Assembly: GCA_949752795.1 (NCBI GenBank)
Contig: CATKHW010000422.1
Span: 1,488,001-1,552,000 of the forward strand
Source: Hyperoodon ampullatus
Taxonomy: Eukaryota; Chordata; Mammalia; Artiodactyla; Ziphiidae
Reading direction: 5' to 3'
Length of the DNA: 64,000 nucleotides
Both the position numbers and the translations under genes were made by a program. Under the pieces are notes generated by a model. That model saw only the letters and a program-made list of their open reading frames with translations, had not been told where the DNA came from and did not search any database. This document shows positions 1-13,900 of the stretch, one piece after another; the stretch's first letter is position 1; each line of letters opens with the position of its first letter.

Positions 1-1738
1 AAGGAAGCGGGCAATGCAAATCTGCACTACAAAGAAGTATCACTTCCCACCGGTCACAAGGGCCTTCCACAAAATATGTAAAAACCAGAAAGGCAAGACA
101 GGCCCTTGAGAACAGGGAGCCTTGTTATGCTGATGGGAGGGATGTAAATTGCCAACTGCCTCTCTGGAGGAGTGCATTGTGTTCCCTAAATCAAGTAAAC
201 AACAGAGCTACAGAGCCAAGGGCACTTCCAGTCTGGGGAATATACCTTGGGAAAACTGAAAATCAATAAGACAGAGCCACCCCAAAATTTAGGGCTTCAC
301 TGCTTACAAGGACCTCAACTTGGGTACACCTTAAATATCCCAGGAAATATAAAAATGGTTCAAAAAATTGTGGTACTTACGTACGATGGAATATCCCTTA
401 GCCATGAAATCCATGTCATAAGACCAGTAGCAGCAAAATGGGTGGATTCACGTACGATGATTCTAAGTGAATTGAGTCACACAGAAAAAGAAACTTATCA
501 TAAGATATCACTTATGAAGATCCTGTAAACATGGCTACACTTGAACTGAGTTAGGAAAGAGAACAGTGTCTCACACTTAGAAAACACTCTTATGCCTGCT
601 TAAGGGGGAAGGAGAGGTGGGGTGATGCATAAAACCAGAGTTTGATATAAGCACAGGTACCGTTCCAAAAACCAACTATGGAATAGACAAGACCTACACC
701 TTCCTCAGTGAAAGGGACTCCAAACCCCATATTTCCCGCAGAGGAATATATCTGACTAGTAAGAATCTTAAAACCTATGTATTGATATGTCTCCGTAAGG
801 GAATCAAGTGTGTCTAGACTGGCATAAACATGGCAGCGAGAATCAGCTCAAACCCACTATAAAAAGGAATTTCAAAAACAAAACAAAAAAACTGGGAAAT
901 TCTTTACAATTCCTTCAGGGTCTCTGATGAAACCTGGAATGACCCTATCTAAAACGTCAGCTGGATGTGGCATAAGGCTGGACACTTGGGACTGAGAGGA
1001 TTGGTGAGATTGGGTGAGCAAATGCAGACCCTTTAAAGCACAAATGCCTGGCACCCATTCCATGGGTCCCAACTCTCCAGGTTGAAGGGAATATTACTAC
1101 AGTTATAACATGTACGGGAAACTAGAGAACGGATACACTGTGAATACGAAAGGTTTCTAAAACTCAACGAATAGTCCCTCTCCTGGTGCTCCGGTTTGAC
1201 TTTCCATCTGCTTTACTATCAATATCCCAAGTTGGAGAGACAGCCCCTTTAACCTCCTGGTTGGCACAGGATTCCAATTTGGCAGAGGATGAAAGGGAAT
1301 AGGGAGAACAAATGAGAGAGTAGCTGTTAGGAATTTGGAAGGGAACATATCACTGTAATTTCCCGGCAGGAAGAAGAATTAACCAAAGTCTCAGCCACCC
1401 ACAGGGAACCAGCATAGGTCCTGAACCAAAATGTTGGACTTTCGGTCAGCTCACAAAAGACGAGTTGAAAAATGGAGCTCAGGGGAACAGCAATTCACAA
1501 ACTGGCCGAGTAATAAAGGACAACTATCGTCCAAAAATCTGTTGAGGGAAGGCAACGAGGCGGACTTGAAAGCGAGGCAGAATAGCAGGAAACAGATTTC
1601 AAGAGGTACGTTGGAATCGCCTTTAAAGCAGAGGAAGAGGGGCACAACTTCGACAATGATGCACTTGGCGAAAAAGGGCGTATGCGTTTTCTTCTGAATA
1701 TATTCAGGAGAAAACGCATACGCCCTTTTTGGCCAAGC
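1..1738 (+). repeat. Satellite unit L1 (cut at window start)
   Basis: Essentially complete. The palindrome at 1664-1737 has two mismatches, both in the left arm. Type A marker: AAAGCACAAATGC near 1035. The 93-codon forward frame is open at 247-528. Confidence 0.95.
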
Positions 1739-3473
1739 AAGCAAGCGGGCAATGCAAATCTGTACTACAAATAATATCACTTCCCACGGGTTGAAATGGA
1801 CATCCACAAGATGTGTAAAAACCAGAAGGCAAGACAGGCCCTGGAGAACAGGGAGCCTTGTTATGCTGATTGGCGGGATGTAAATTGCCAACTGCCTCTC
1901 TAGAGGAGTGCATTGTGTTCCCTAAAACAATTAAACAACAGAGCTACAGAGCCAAGTGCACTTCCAGTCTAGGGAATATACCTTGGGAAAACTGAAAATC
2001 AATAAGACAGAGCCACCCCAAAATTTAGGGCTGCACTGCTTACAAGGACCTCAACTTGGGTACACCTTAAATATCCCAGGAAATATAAAAATGGTTCAAA
2101 AAATTGTGGTACTTACGTACGATGGAATATCCCTCAGCCATGAAATCAATGTCATAAGACCAGTAGCAGCAAAATGGGTGGATTCAGCTACGATTATTCT
2201 AAGTGAAATAAGTCACACAGAAAAAGAAACTTATCATAAGATATCACTTATGAAGATCCTGTAAACATGGCTCCACTTGAACTGAGTTAGGAAAGAGAAC
2301 AGTGTCTCACATTTAGAAAACACTCTTATGCCTGCTTAAGGGGGAAAGAGAGCTGGGGTGATGCATAAAAACAGAGCTTGATATAAGCACAGGTACCGTT
2401 CTAAAAACCAACTATGGAATAGACAAGACCTACACCTTCCTCAGTGAAAGGGACTCAAAACACCATATTTCCCACAGAGGAATATATCTGACTAGTAAGA
2501 ATCTTAAAACCTATGTATTGTTATGTCTCCGTAAGGGAATCAAGTGTGTCTAGACTGGCATAATCATGGCAGCGAGAATCAGCTCAAATACACTATAAAA
2601 AGCAATTTCAAAAACAAAACAAAAAACTGGGAAATTCTTTACAATTCCTTCAGGGTCTCTGATGAAACCTGGAATGACCCTATCTACAATGACAGCTGGA
2701 TGTGGCATAAGGCTGGACACTTGGGACTGACACGATTGGTGAGATTTGGTGAGCAAATGCAGACGCTTTAAAGCAATAATGCCTGGCACCCAATCCATGT
2801 GTCCCAACTCTCCAGGATGAAGGGAATATTACTACAGTTATAACATGTACGGGAAACCTAGAGTACGGACACACTGTGAATACGAAAGGTTTCTAAAACT
2901 CAACGAATAGTCCCTCTCCTGGTGCTCCGGTTTGACTTTCCATCTGCTTTACTATCAACCTCCCAAGTTGGAGAGACATCCCCTTTAACCTCCTGGTTCG
3001 CACAGGTTTCCAATTTGGCAGAGGATGAAAGGGAAGAGGGAGAACCAATGAGAGAGTAGCTGTTAGGCATTTGGACGGGCATATATCACTCTAATTTCAC
3101 GGCAGGAAAAAGAATTAACCAAACTCTCAGCCACCCACCGGAACCAGCATAGGTCCTGAACCAAAATGTTGGATTTGCGGTCAGCTCACAAAAAACGAGT
3201 TGAAAAATGGAGCTCAGTGGCACAGCAATTCACAAAATGGCCGAGTAATAAAGGACAACTATCGTCCAAAAATCTGTTGAGGGAAGGCAACGAGGCAGAC
3301 TTGGAAGCGAAGCAGAATAGCAGGAAACAGATTTCAAGATGTACGTTGGAATCGCCTTTAAAGCACAGGAAGAGGGGCACAACTTCGACAATGATGCATT
3401 TGACCAAAAAGGGCGTATGCGTTTCCTTCTGAATATATTCAGGAGAAAACGCATACGCACTTTTTGGCCAAGC
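1739..3473 (+). repeat. Satellite unit L2
   Basis: 1,735 bp. Type B marker (AAAGCAATAATGC near 2770). The palindrome at 3399-3472 is one of the worst in the left block, with about five mismatches. Confidence 0.95.
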
Positions 3474-5212
3474 AAGCAAGCGGGCAATGCAAATCTGCAC
3501 TACAAAGAAGTATCACTTCCCACCGGTCAAAAGGGACATCCACAAAATGTGTAAAAACCAGAAAGGCAAGACAGGCCCTGGAGAACAGGGAGCCTTGTTA
3601 TGCTGATGGGCGGGATGTAAATTGCCAACTGCCTCTCTGGAGGAGTGCATTGTGTTCCCTAAAACAAGTAAACAACAGAGCTACAGAGCCAAGGGCACCT
3701 CCAGTCTAGGGAATATACCTTGGGAAAACTGAAAATCAATAAGACAGAGCCACCCCAAAATTTAGGGCTCCACTGCTTACAAGGACCTCAACTTGGGTAC
3801 ACCTTAAATATCCCAGGAAATATAAAAATGGTTCAAAAAATTGTGGTACTTACGTACGATGGAATATCCCTCAGCCATGAAATCAATGTCATAAGACCAG
3901 TAGCAGTAAAATGGGTGGATTCAGCTACGATGATTCTAAGTGAAATAAGTCACACAGAAAAAGAAACTTATCATAAGATATCACTTATGAAGATCCTGTA
4001 AACATGGCTACACTTGAACTGAGTTAGGAAAGAGAACAGTGTCTCACATTTAGAAAACACTCTTATGCCTGCTTAAGGGGGAAAGAGAGGTGGGGTGATG
4101 CATAAAAACAGAGTTTGATATAAGCACAGGTACCGTTCTAAAAACCAACTATGGAATAGACAAGACCTACACCTTCCTCAGTGAAAGGGACTAAAAACAC
4201 CATATTTCCCACAGAGGAATATATCTGACTAGTAAGAATCTTAAAACCTATGTATTGTTATGTCTCCGTAAGGGAATCAAGTGTGTCTAGACTGGCATAA
4301 TCATGGTAGCGAGAATCAGCTCAAACACACTATAAAAAGGAATTTCAAAAACAAAACAAAAAAACTGGGAAATTCTTTACAATACCTTCAGGGTCTCTGA
4401 TGAAACCTGGAATGACCCTATCTACAATGACAGCTGGATGTGGCATAAGGCTGGACACTTGGGACTGAGACGATTGGTGAGATTGGGTGAGCAAATGCAG
4501 ACACTTTAAAGCAATAATGCATGGCACCCAATCCATGTGTCCCAACTCTCCAGGTTGAAGGGAATATTACTACAGTTATAACATGTACGGGAAACCTAGA
4601 GATCGGACACACTGTGAATACGAAAAGTTTCTAAAACTCAACGAATAGTCCCTCTCCTGGTTCTCCGGTTTGACTTTCCATCTGCTTTACTATCAACCTC
4701 CCAACTTGGAGAGACAGCCCCTTTAACCTCCTGGTTCGCACAGGTTTCCAATTTGGCAGAGGATGAAAGGGAAGAGGGAGAACCAATGAGAGAGTAGCTG
4801 TTAGGCATTTGGACCGGCACATATCACCGTAATTTCCCGGCAGGAAGAAGAATTAACCAAAGACTCAGCAACCCTCCGGGAACCAGTATAGTTCCTGAAC
4901 CAAAATTTCGGACTTGCGGTCACCTCACCAAAAACGAGTTGAAAAATGGAGCTCAGGGGCACAGCAGTTCACAAACTGGCCGAGTAATAAAGGACAACTA
5001 TCGTCCAAAAATCTGTTGAGGGAAGGCAACGAGGTGGACTTGAAAGCGAGGCAGAATAGCAGGAAACAGATTTCAAGAGGTACGTTGGAATCGCCTTTAA
5101 AGCACAGGAAGAGGGGCACAACTTCGACAATGATGCACTTGGCCAAAAAGGGCGTATGCATTTTCTCCTGAATATATTCAGGAGAAAACGCATACGCCCT
5201 TTTTGCCCAAGC
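3474..5212 (+). repeat. Satellite unit L3
   Basis: 1,739 bp, type B (near 4508). The palindrome at 5138-5211 has two mismatches. Confidence 0.95.
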
Positions 5213-6951
5213 AAGCAAGCGGGCAATGCAAATCTGCACTACAAAGAAGTATCACTTCCCACCGGTAAAAAGGGACATCCACAAAATGTGTAAAAACCAG
5301 AAAGGCAAGACAGGCCCTGGAGAACAGGGAGCCTTGTTGTGCTGATGGGCGGCATGTAAATTGCCAACTGCCTCTCTGGAGGAGTACATTGTGTTCCCTA
5401 AAACAAGTAAAGAACAGAGCTACAGAGCCAAGAGCACTTCAAGTCTAGGGAGTATACCTTGGGAAAACTGAAAATCAATAAGACAGAGCCACCCCAAAAT
5501 TTAGGGCTGCACTGCTTACAAGGACCTCAACTTGGGTACACCTTAAATATCCCAGGAAATATAAAAATGGTTCAAAAAATTGCGGTACTTACGTACGATG
5601 GAATATCCCTCAGCCATGAAATCAATGTCATAAGACCAGTAGCAGCAAAATGGGTGGATTGAGGTACGATGATTCTAAGTGAAATAAGTCACACAGAAAA
5701 AGAAACTTATCATAAGATATCACTTATGAAGATCCTGTAAACATGATTACACTTGAACTGAGTTAGGAAAGAGAACAGGGTCTCACATTTAGAAAACACT
5801 CTTATGCCTGCTTAAGGGGGAAGGAGAGGTGGGGTGATGCATAAAACCAGAGTTTGATATAAGCACAGGTACCGTTCCAAAAACCAACTATGGAATACAC
5901 AAGACCTACACATTCCTCAGTGAAAGGGACTCAAAACCCCATATTTCCCGCAGAGGAACATATGTGACTAGTAAGAATCTTAAAACCTATGTATTGATAT
6001 GTCTCATTAAGGGAATCAAGTGTGTCTAGACTGGCATAAACATGGCAGCGAGAATCAGCTCAAACCCACTATAAAAAGGAATTTCAAAAACAAAACAAAA
6101 AAACTGGGAAATTCTTTACAATTCCTTCAGGGTCTCTGATGAAACCTGGAATGACCCTATCTACAACGACAGCTGGATGTGGCATATGGAGGGACACTTG
6201 GGACTGAGACGATTGGTGAGATTGGGTGAGCAAATGCAGACCCTTTAAAGCACAAATGCTTGGCACCCATTCCATGAGTCCCAACTCTCCAGGTTGAAGG
6301 GAATATTACTACAGCTATAACATGTACGGGAAACCTAGAGAACGGACACACTGTGAATACGAAAGGTTTCTAAAACTCAACGAATAGTCCCTCTCCTGGT
6401 GCTCCGGTTTGACTTTCCACCTGCTTTACTATCAACCTCCCAACTTGGAGAGACAGACCCTTTAACCTCCTGGTTCGCACAGGTTGCCAATTTGGCAGAG
6501 GATGAAAGGGAAGAGGGAGAACCAATGAGAGAGTAGCTGTTAGGCATTTGGACGGGCACATATCACTGTAATTTCCCGGGAGGAAGAAGAATTAACCAAA
6601 GTCTCAGCCCCCCACCGGGAACCAGTATATGTCCTGAACCAAAATTTAGGACTTGCGGTCAGCTCACCAAAAACGAGTTGAAAAATGGAGCTCAGGGGCA
6701 CAGCAATTCACAAACTGGCCGAGTAATAAAGGACAACTATCGGCCAAAAATCTGTTGAGGGAAGGCAACGAGGCAGACTTGAAAGCGAGGAAGAATAGCA
6801 GGAAACAGATTTCAAGAGGTACGTTGGAATCGCCTTTAAAGCACAGGAAGAGGGTCACAACTTCAACAATGATGCACTTGGCCAAAAAGGGCGTATGCGT
6901 TTTCTCCTGAATATATTCAGGAGAAAACGCATACGCCCTTTTTGGCCAAGC
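5213..6951 (+). repeat. Satellite unit L4
   Basis: 1,739 bp, type A (near 6247). The palindrome at 6877-6950 is perfect over 74 bp. The usual forward frame is stopped by TGA at about 5660. It shares rare variants (AGTATATGTCC near 6625, GAGGGTCACAACTTCAAC near 6850) with the unit at 60,722-62,460. Confidence 0.95.
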
Positions 6952-8685
6952 AAGCAAGCGGGCAATGCAAATCTGCACTACAAAGAAGTATCACTTCCCA
7001 CCGGTCAAAAGGGACATCCACAAAATGTGTAAAAACCAGAAAGGCAAGACAGGCCCTGGAGAACAGGGAGCATTGTTATGCTGATGGGCGGGATGTAAAT
7101 TGCCAAATTCCTCTCTGGAGGAGTGCATTGTGTTCCCTAAAACAAGTAAAGAACAGAGCTACAGAGCCAAGGGCACTTCCAGTCTAGGGAATATACCTTC
7201 GGAAAACTGAAAATCAATGACAGAGCCACCCCAAAATTTAGGGCTGCACTGCTTACAAGGACCTCAATTTGGGTACACATTAAGTATCCCAGGAAATATA
7301 AAAATGGTTCAAAAAATTGTGGTACTTACGTACGATGGAATATCCCTCAGCCATGACATCAATGTCATAAGACCACTAGCAGCAAAATGGGTGGATTCAG
7401 GTACGATGATTCTAAGTGAAATAAGTCACACAGAAACAGAAACTTATCATAAGATATCACTTATGAAGATCCTGTAAACATGGCTAAACTTGAACTGAGT
7501 TAGGAAAGAGAACAGTGTCTCACATTTAGAAAACACTCTTATGCCTGCTTAGGGGGAAGGAGAGCTGGGGTGATGCATAAAACCAGAGTTTGATATAAGC
7601 ACAGGTACCGTTCCAAAAACCAACTACGGAATAGACAAGACCTACACCTTCCTCAGTGAAAGGGACTCAAAACCAAATATTTCCCGCAGAGGAATATATC
7701 TGACTAGTAAGAATCTTAAAACCTATGTATTGATATGTCTCCGTAAGCGAATCAAGTGTGTCTAGACTGACATAAACATGGCTGCGAGAATCAGCTCAAA
7801 CCCACTATAAAAAGGAATTTCAAAAACAAAACAAAAAAAACTGGGAATTTTTTTTACAATTCCTTCAGGGTCTCTGATGAAACCTGGAATGACCCTATCT
7901 ACGACAGCTGGATGTGTCATAAGGCTGGACACATGGGACTGAGAGGATTGGTGAGATTGGGTGAGCAAATGCAGACCCTTTAAAGCAATAATGCATGGCA
8001 CACATTCCATGGGTCCCAACTCTCCAGGTTGAAGGGAATATTACTACAGTTATAACATGTACGGGAAACCTAGAGAACGGACACACTGTGAATACGAAAG
8101 GTTTCTAAAACTCAAGGAATAGTTCCTCTCCTGGTGCTCCGGTTTGACTTTCCATCTGCTTTACTATCAATCTCCCAACTTGCAGAGACAGCCCCTTGAA
8201 CCTCCTGGTTCCCACAGGTTTCCAATTTGGCAGAGGATGAAAGGGAAGAGGGAAAACTAATGAGAGAGTAGCTGTTAGGCATTTGGCCGGGAACATATCA
8301 CTCTAACTTCCCGGCAGGAAGAAGAATTAACCAAACTCTCAGCCCCCACCGGGAACCAGCATAGGTCCTGAACCAAAATTTTGGACTTGCGTTCAGCTCA
8401 CAAAAAACGAGTTGACAAAAGGTGCTCAGGGGCACAGCAATTAACAAACTGGCCGAGTAATAAAGGAAAACTATCGTACAAAAATCTGTTGAGGGAGGGC
8501 AACGAGGCGGACTTGAAAGCGAGGCAGAAGAGCAGGAAACAGATTTCAAGAGGTACATTGGAATTGCCTTTAAAGCACAGGAAGAGGGGCACAACTTCGA
8601 CAATGATGCACTTGGCCAAAAAGGGCGTATGCGTTTTCTCCTGAATATATTCAGGAGAAAACGCATACGCCCTTTTTGGCCAAGC
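6952..8685 (+). repeat. Satellite unit L5
   Basis: 1,734 bp, type B (near 7982). Small deletions near 7217 (CAATGACAGAGCC instead of CAATAAGACAGAGCC) and near 7900. Perfect 74-bp palindrome at 8611-8684. Confidence 0.95.
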
Positions 8686-10423
8686 AAGCCAGCGGGCAAT
8701 GGAAATCTGCACAACAAAGAAGTATCACTTCCCACCCGTCAAAAGGGACATCCACAAAATGTGTAAAAACCAGAAAGGCAAGACAGGCCCTGGAGAACAG
8801 GGAGCCTTGTTATGCTGATGGGCGGGATGTAAATTGCCAACTGCCTCTCTGGAGGAGTGCATTGTGTTCCCTAAAACAAGTAAAGAACAGAGCTACAGAG
8901 CCAAGGGCACTTCCAGTCTAGGGAATATACCTTGGGAAAACTGAAATTCAATAAGACAGAGCCACCCCAATATTTAGGGCTGCACTTCTTACAAGGACCT
9001 CAACTTGGGTACACCTTAAATATCCCAGGAAATATAAAAATGGTTCAAAAAATTGTGGTACTTACGGACGATGGAATATCCCTCAGCCATGAAATCAATG
9101 TCATAAGACCAGTAGCATCAAAATGGGTGGATTCAGGTACGATGATTGTAAGTGAAATAAGTCACACAGAAAAAGAAACTTATCATAAGATATCACTTAT
9201 GAAGATCCTGTAAACATGGCTACACTTGAACTGAGTTAGGAAAGAGAACAGTGTCTCACATTTAGAAAACACTCTTATGCCTGCTTAAGGGGGAAGGAGA
9301 GGTGGGGTGATGCATAAAACAAGAGTTTGATATAAGCAGAGGTACCGTTCCAAAAACCAACTATGGAATAGACAAGACCTACACCTTCCTCACTGAAAGG
9401 GACTCAAAACCCCATATTTCCCGCAGAGGAATATATCTGACAAGTAAGAATCTTAAAACCTATATATTGATATGTCTCCGTAAGGGAATCAAGTGTGTCT
9501 ACACTGGCATAAATATGGCAGCGAGAATCAGCTCAAACCCACTATAAAAAGGAGTTTCAAAAACAAAACAAAAAACTGGGAAATTCTTTACAATTCCTTC
9601 AGGGTCTCTGATGAAACCTGGAATGACCCTATCTATAATGACAGCTGGTTGTGGCATAACGAGGGACACTTGGGACTGAGACGATTGGTGAGATTGGGTG
9701 AGCAAATGCAGACCCTTTAAAGCACAAATGCCTGGCACACATTCCATGGGTCCCAACTCTCTAGGTTGAAGGGAATATTACTACAGCTATAACATGTACG
9801 GGAAACCTAGAGAACGGACACACTGTGAATAGGAAAGGTTTCTAATACTCAACGAATAGTCCCTGACCTGGTGCTCTGGTTTGACTTTCCATCTGCTTTA
9901 CTGTCAACCGACCAACGTGAAGAGACAGCCCCTTTAACCTCCTGGTTCGCACAGGTTGCCAATTTGTCAGAGGATGAAAGGGAAGAGGGAGAACCAATGA
10001 GAGAGTAGCTGTTAGGCATTTGGACGGGCACATATCACTGTAATTTCCCAGCAGGTAGAAGAATTAAGCAAAGTCTCAGCCACCCACCGGGAACCAGTAT
10101 AGGTCCCGAACCAAAATTTTGGACTTGCGGCCCGCTCACAAAAAACGAGTTGAAAAATGGAGCTCAGGGGCACAGCAATTCACAAACTGGCCGAGTAATA
10201 AAGGACAACTATCGTACAAAAATCTCTTGAGGGAAGGCAATGAGGCGGACTTGAAAGCGAGGCAGAATAGCAGGAAACAGATTTCAAGAGGTACGTTGGA
10301 ATCGCCTTTAAAGCACAGGAAGAGGGGCACAACTTCGACAATGATGCACTTGGCCAAAAAGGGCGTATGCGTTTTCTCCTGAATATATTCAGGAGAAAAC
10401 GCATACGCCCTTTTTGGAGAAGC
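8686..10423 (+). repeat. Satellite unit L6
   Basis: 1,738 bp, type A (near 9720). The palindrome at 10,349-10,422 ends in GGAGAAG instead of GGCCAAG, a change shared with the next unit. The variant GATGATTGTAAG appears near 9140 and recurs in units L7 and L8. Confidence 0.95.
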
Positions 10424-12162
10424 AAGCAAGCGGGCAATGCAAATCTGCACTACAAAGAAGTATCACTTCCCACTGGTCAAAAGGGACATCCACAAATTGT
10501 GTAAAAACCAGAAAGGCAAGACAGGCCCTGGAGAACAAGGAGCCTTGTTATGCTGATGGGCGGGATGTAAATTGCCAACTGCCTCTCTGGAGGAGTGCAT
10601 TGTGTTCCCTAAAACAAGTAAAGAACAGAGCTACAGAGCCAAGGGCACTTCCAGTCTAGGGAATATACCTTGGGAAAACTGAAAATCAATAAGACAGAGC
10701 CACCCCAATATTTAGGGCTGCACTGCTTACAAGGACCTCAACTTGGGTACACCTTAAATATCCCAGGAAATATAAAAATGGTTCAAAAAATTGTGGTACT
10801 TACGTACGATGGAATATCCCTCAGCCATGAAGTCAATGTCATAAGACCAGTAGCAGCAAAATGGGTGGATTCAGGTACGATGATTGTAAGTGAAATAAGT
10901 CACAGAGAAAAAGAAACTTATCATAAGATATCACTTATGAAGATCCTGTAAACATGGCTACACTTGAACTGAGTTAGGAAAGAGAACAGTGTCTCACATT
11001 TAGAAAACACTCTTATGCCTGCTTAAGGGGGAAGGAGAGGTGGGGTGATGCATACAACCAGAGTTTGATATAAGCACAGGTACTGTTCCAAAAACCAACT
11101 ATTGGATAGACAAGACCTACACCTTCCTCAGTGAAAGGGACTCAAAACCCCATATTTCCCGCAGAGGAATATATCTGACTAGTAAGAATCTTAAAACATA
11201 TGTATTGATATGTCTCCGTAAGGGAATCAAGTGTGTCTAGACTGGCATAAACATGGCAGCGAGAATCAGCTCAAACCCACTATAAAAAGGAATTTCAAAA
11301 CAAAACAAAAAAACTGGGAAATTCTTTACAATTCCTTCAGGGTCTCTGATGAAACCTGGAATTACCCTATCTACAACGACAGCTGGATGTGGCATAAGGC
11401 TGGACACTTGTGACTGAGAGAATTGGTGAGATTGGGTGAGCAAATGCAGACCCTTTAAAGCAATAATGCATGGCACCCATTCCATGGGTCCCAACTCTCC
11501 AGGTTGAAGGGAATATTACTACAGTTATAACATGTACGGGAAACCTAGAGAACGGACACACTGTGAATACGAAAGGTTTCTAAAACTCAATGAATAGTCC
11601 CTCTCCTTGTGCTCCAGTTTCACTTTCCATCTGCTTTACTATCAACCTCCCAACTTGGAGAGACAGCCCCTTTAGCCTCCTGGTTCGCACAGGTTGCCAA
11701 TTTGGCAGAGGATGAAAGGGAAGAGGGAGAACCAATGAGAGAGTAGCTATTAAGCATTTGGACGGGCACATATCACTGTAATTTCCCGGCAGGAAGAAGA
11801 ATTAACCAAAGTTTCAGCCACCCACCGGGAACCATTATAGGTCCTGAACCAAAGTTTTGGACTTGCAGTCAGCTCACCAAAAAAAGAGTTGAAGAATGGA
11901 GCTCAGGGGCACAGCAATTCACAAACTGGCCGAGTAATAAAGGACAACTATCGTCCAAAAATCTGTTGAGGGAAGGCAACGAGGCGGACTTGAATGCGAG
12001 GCAGAATAGCAGGAAACAGATTTCAAGAGGTACGTTGGAATCGCCTTTAAAGCACAGGAAGAGGGGCCCAACTTCGACAATGATGCACTTGGCCAAAAAG
12101 GGCATATGCGTTTTCTCCTGAATATACTCAGGAGAAAACGCATACGCCCTTTTTGGAGAAGC
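10424..12162 (+). repeat. Satellite unit L7
   Basis: 1,739 bp, type B (near 11,458). The palindrome at 12,088-12,161 has four mismatches including the GGAGAAG end. It shares CACAAATTGTG and GAGAACAAGGAGCC with unit L8. Confidence 0.95.
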
Positions 12163-13900
12163 AAGCAAGCGGGCAATGCAAATCTGCACTACAAAGAAGT
12201 ATCACTTCCCACTGGTCAAAAGGGACATCCACAAATTGTGTAAAAGCCAGAAAGGCAAGACAGACCCTGGAGAACAAGGAGCCTTGTTATGCTGATGGGC
12301 GGGATGTAAATTGCCAACTGCCTCTCTGGAGGAGTGCATTGTGTTCCCTAAAACAAGTAAAGAACAGAGCTACAGAGCCAAGGGCACTTCCAGTCTAGGG
12401 AATATACCTTGGGAAAACTGAAAATCAATAAGACAGAGCCACCCCAAAATTTAGGGCTGCACTGCTTACAAGGACCTCAACTTGGGTACACCTTAAATAT
12501 CCCAGGAAATATAAAAATGGTTCAAAAAATTGTGGTACATACGTACGATGGAATATCCCTCAGTCATGAAGTCAATGTCATAAGACCAGTAGCAGCAAAA
12601 TGGGTGGATTCAGGTACGATGATTGTAAGTGAAATAAGTCACACAGAAAAAGAAACTTATCATAAGATATCACTTATGAAGATCCTGTAAACATGGCTAC
12701 ACTTGAACTGAGTTAGGAAAGAGAACAGTGTCTCACATTTAGAAAACACTCTTATGCCTGCTTAAGCGGGAAGGAGAGGTGGGGTGATGCATAAAACCAG
12801 AGCTTGATATAAGCACAGGTACCGCTCCAAAAACCAACTATGGAATAGAAAAGTCCTACACCTTCCTCAGTGAAAGGGACTCAAAACCCCATATTTCCCG
12901 CAGAGGAATATATCTGACTAGTAAGAATCTTAAAACCTATGTATTGATATGTCTCCGTAAGAGAATCAAGTGTGTCTAGACTGGCATAAACATGGCAACG
13001 AGAATCAGCTCAAACCCACTATAAAAAGGAATTTCAAAAACAAAACAAAAAACTGGGAAATTCTTTACAATTCCTTCAGGGTCTCTGATGAAATCTGGAA
13101 TGACCCTATCTAAAATGACAGCTGGATGTGGCATAAAGAGGGACACTTGGGACTCAGACGATTGGTGAGATTGGGTGAGCATATGCAGACCCTTTAAAGC
13201 ACAAATGCCTGGCACCCATTCCATGGGTCCCAACTCTCCAGGTTGAAGGGAATATTACTACAGTTATAACATGTACGGGAAACCTAGAGAACGGACACAC
13301 TGTGAATACGAAAGGTTTCTATAACTCAACGAATAGTCCCTCTCATGGTGCTCCGGTTTGACTTTCCATCTCCTTTACTATCAACCTGCCAACTCGGAGA
13401 GACAGCCCCTTTAACATCCTGCTTCACACACGTTGCCAATTTGGCAGAGGATGAAAGGGAAGAGGGAGAACCAATGAGAGAGTAGCTGTTAGGCATTTGG
13501 ACTGGCACATATCACTGTAATTTCCCGGCAGGAAGAAGAATTAACCAAAGTCACAGCCACCCACCGGGAACCAGTATAGGTCCTGAACCAAAGCTTTGGA
13601 CTTGCGGTCAGCTCACCAAAAACGAGTTGAAAAATGGAGCTCAGGGGCACAGCAATTCACAAACTGGCCGAGTAATAAAGGACAACTATCGTCCAAAAAT
13701 CTGTTGAGGGAAGGCAACGAGGCGGACTTGAAAGCGAGGCAGAATAGCAGGAAACAGATTTCAAGAGGTACGTTGGAATCGCCTTTAAAGCACAGGAAGA
13801 GGGGCACAACTTCGACAATGATGCACTTGGCCAAAAAGGGCGTATGCGTTTTCTCCTGAATATATTCAGGAGAAAACGCATACGCCCTTTTTGGCCAAGC
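12163..13900 (+). repeat. Satellite unit L8
   Basis: 1,738 bp, type A (near 13,198). Perfect palindrome at 13,826-13,899. Its first third carries the L7-type variants, the rest does not. Confidence 0.95.
13826..13899. repeat. 74-bp perfect palindrome (representative)
   Basis: The left arm starts CTTGGCCAAAAAGGGCG and runs through TATGCGTTTTCTCCTGAATA. The right arm is its exact reverse complement with no spacer, so the 37-bp arms could extrude as a cruciform. I checked both arms base by base. Perfect copies also lie at 6877-6950, 8611-8684, 51,959-52,032, 55,432-55,505, 58,908-58,981, 60,647-60,720 and 62,386-62,459. Recognisable imperfect copies occur in every other unit, including the oldest (centres near 32,837, 34,588, 46,785 and 48,523). 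Confidence 0.97.

Noticed and set aside
13826..13899. Palindrome as a foldback DNA transposon or Rho-independent terminator
   Set aside because: No target-site duplication is visible, it sits at one fixed offset in every unit, and a bacterial terminator makes no sense here.
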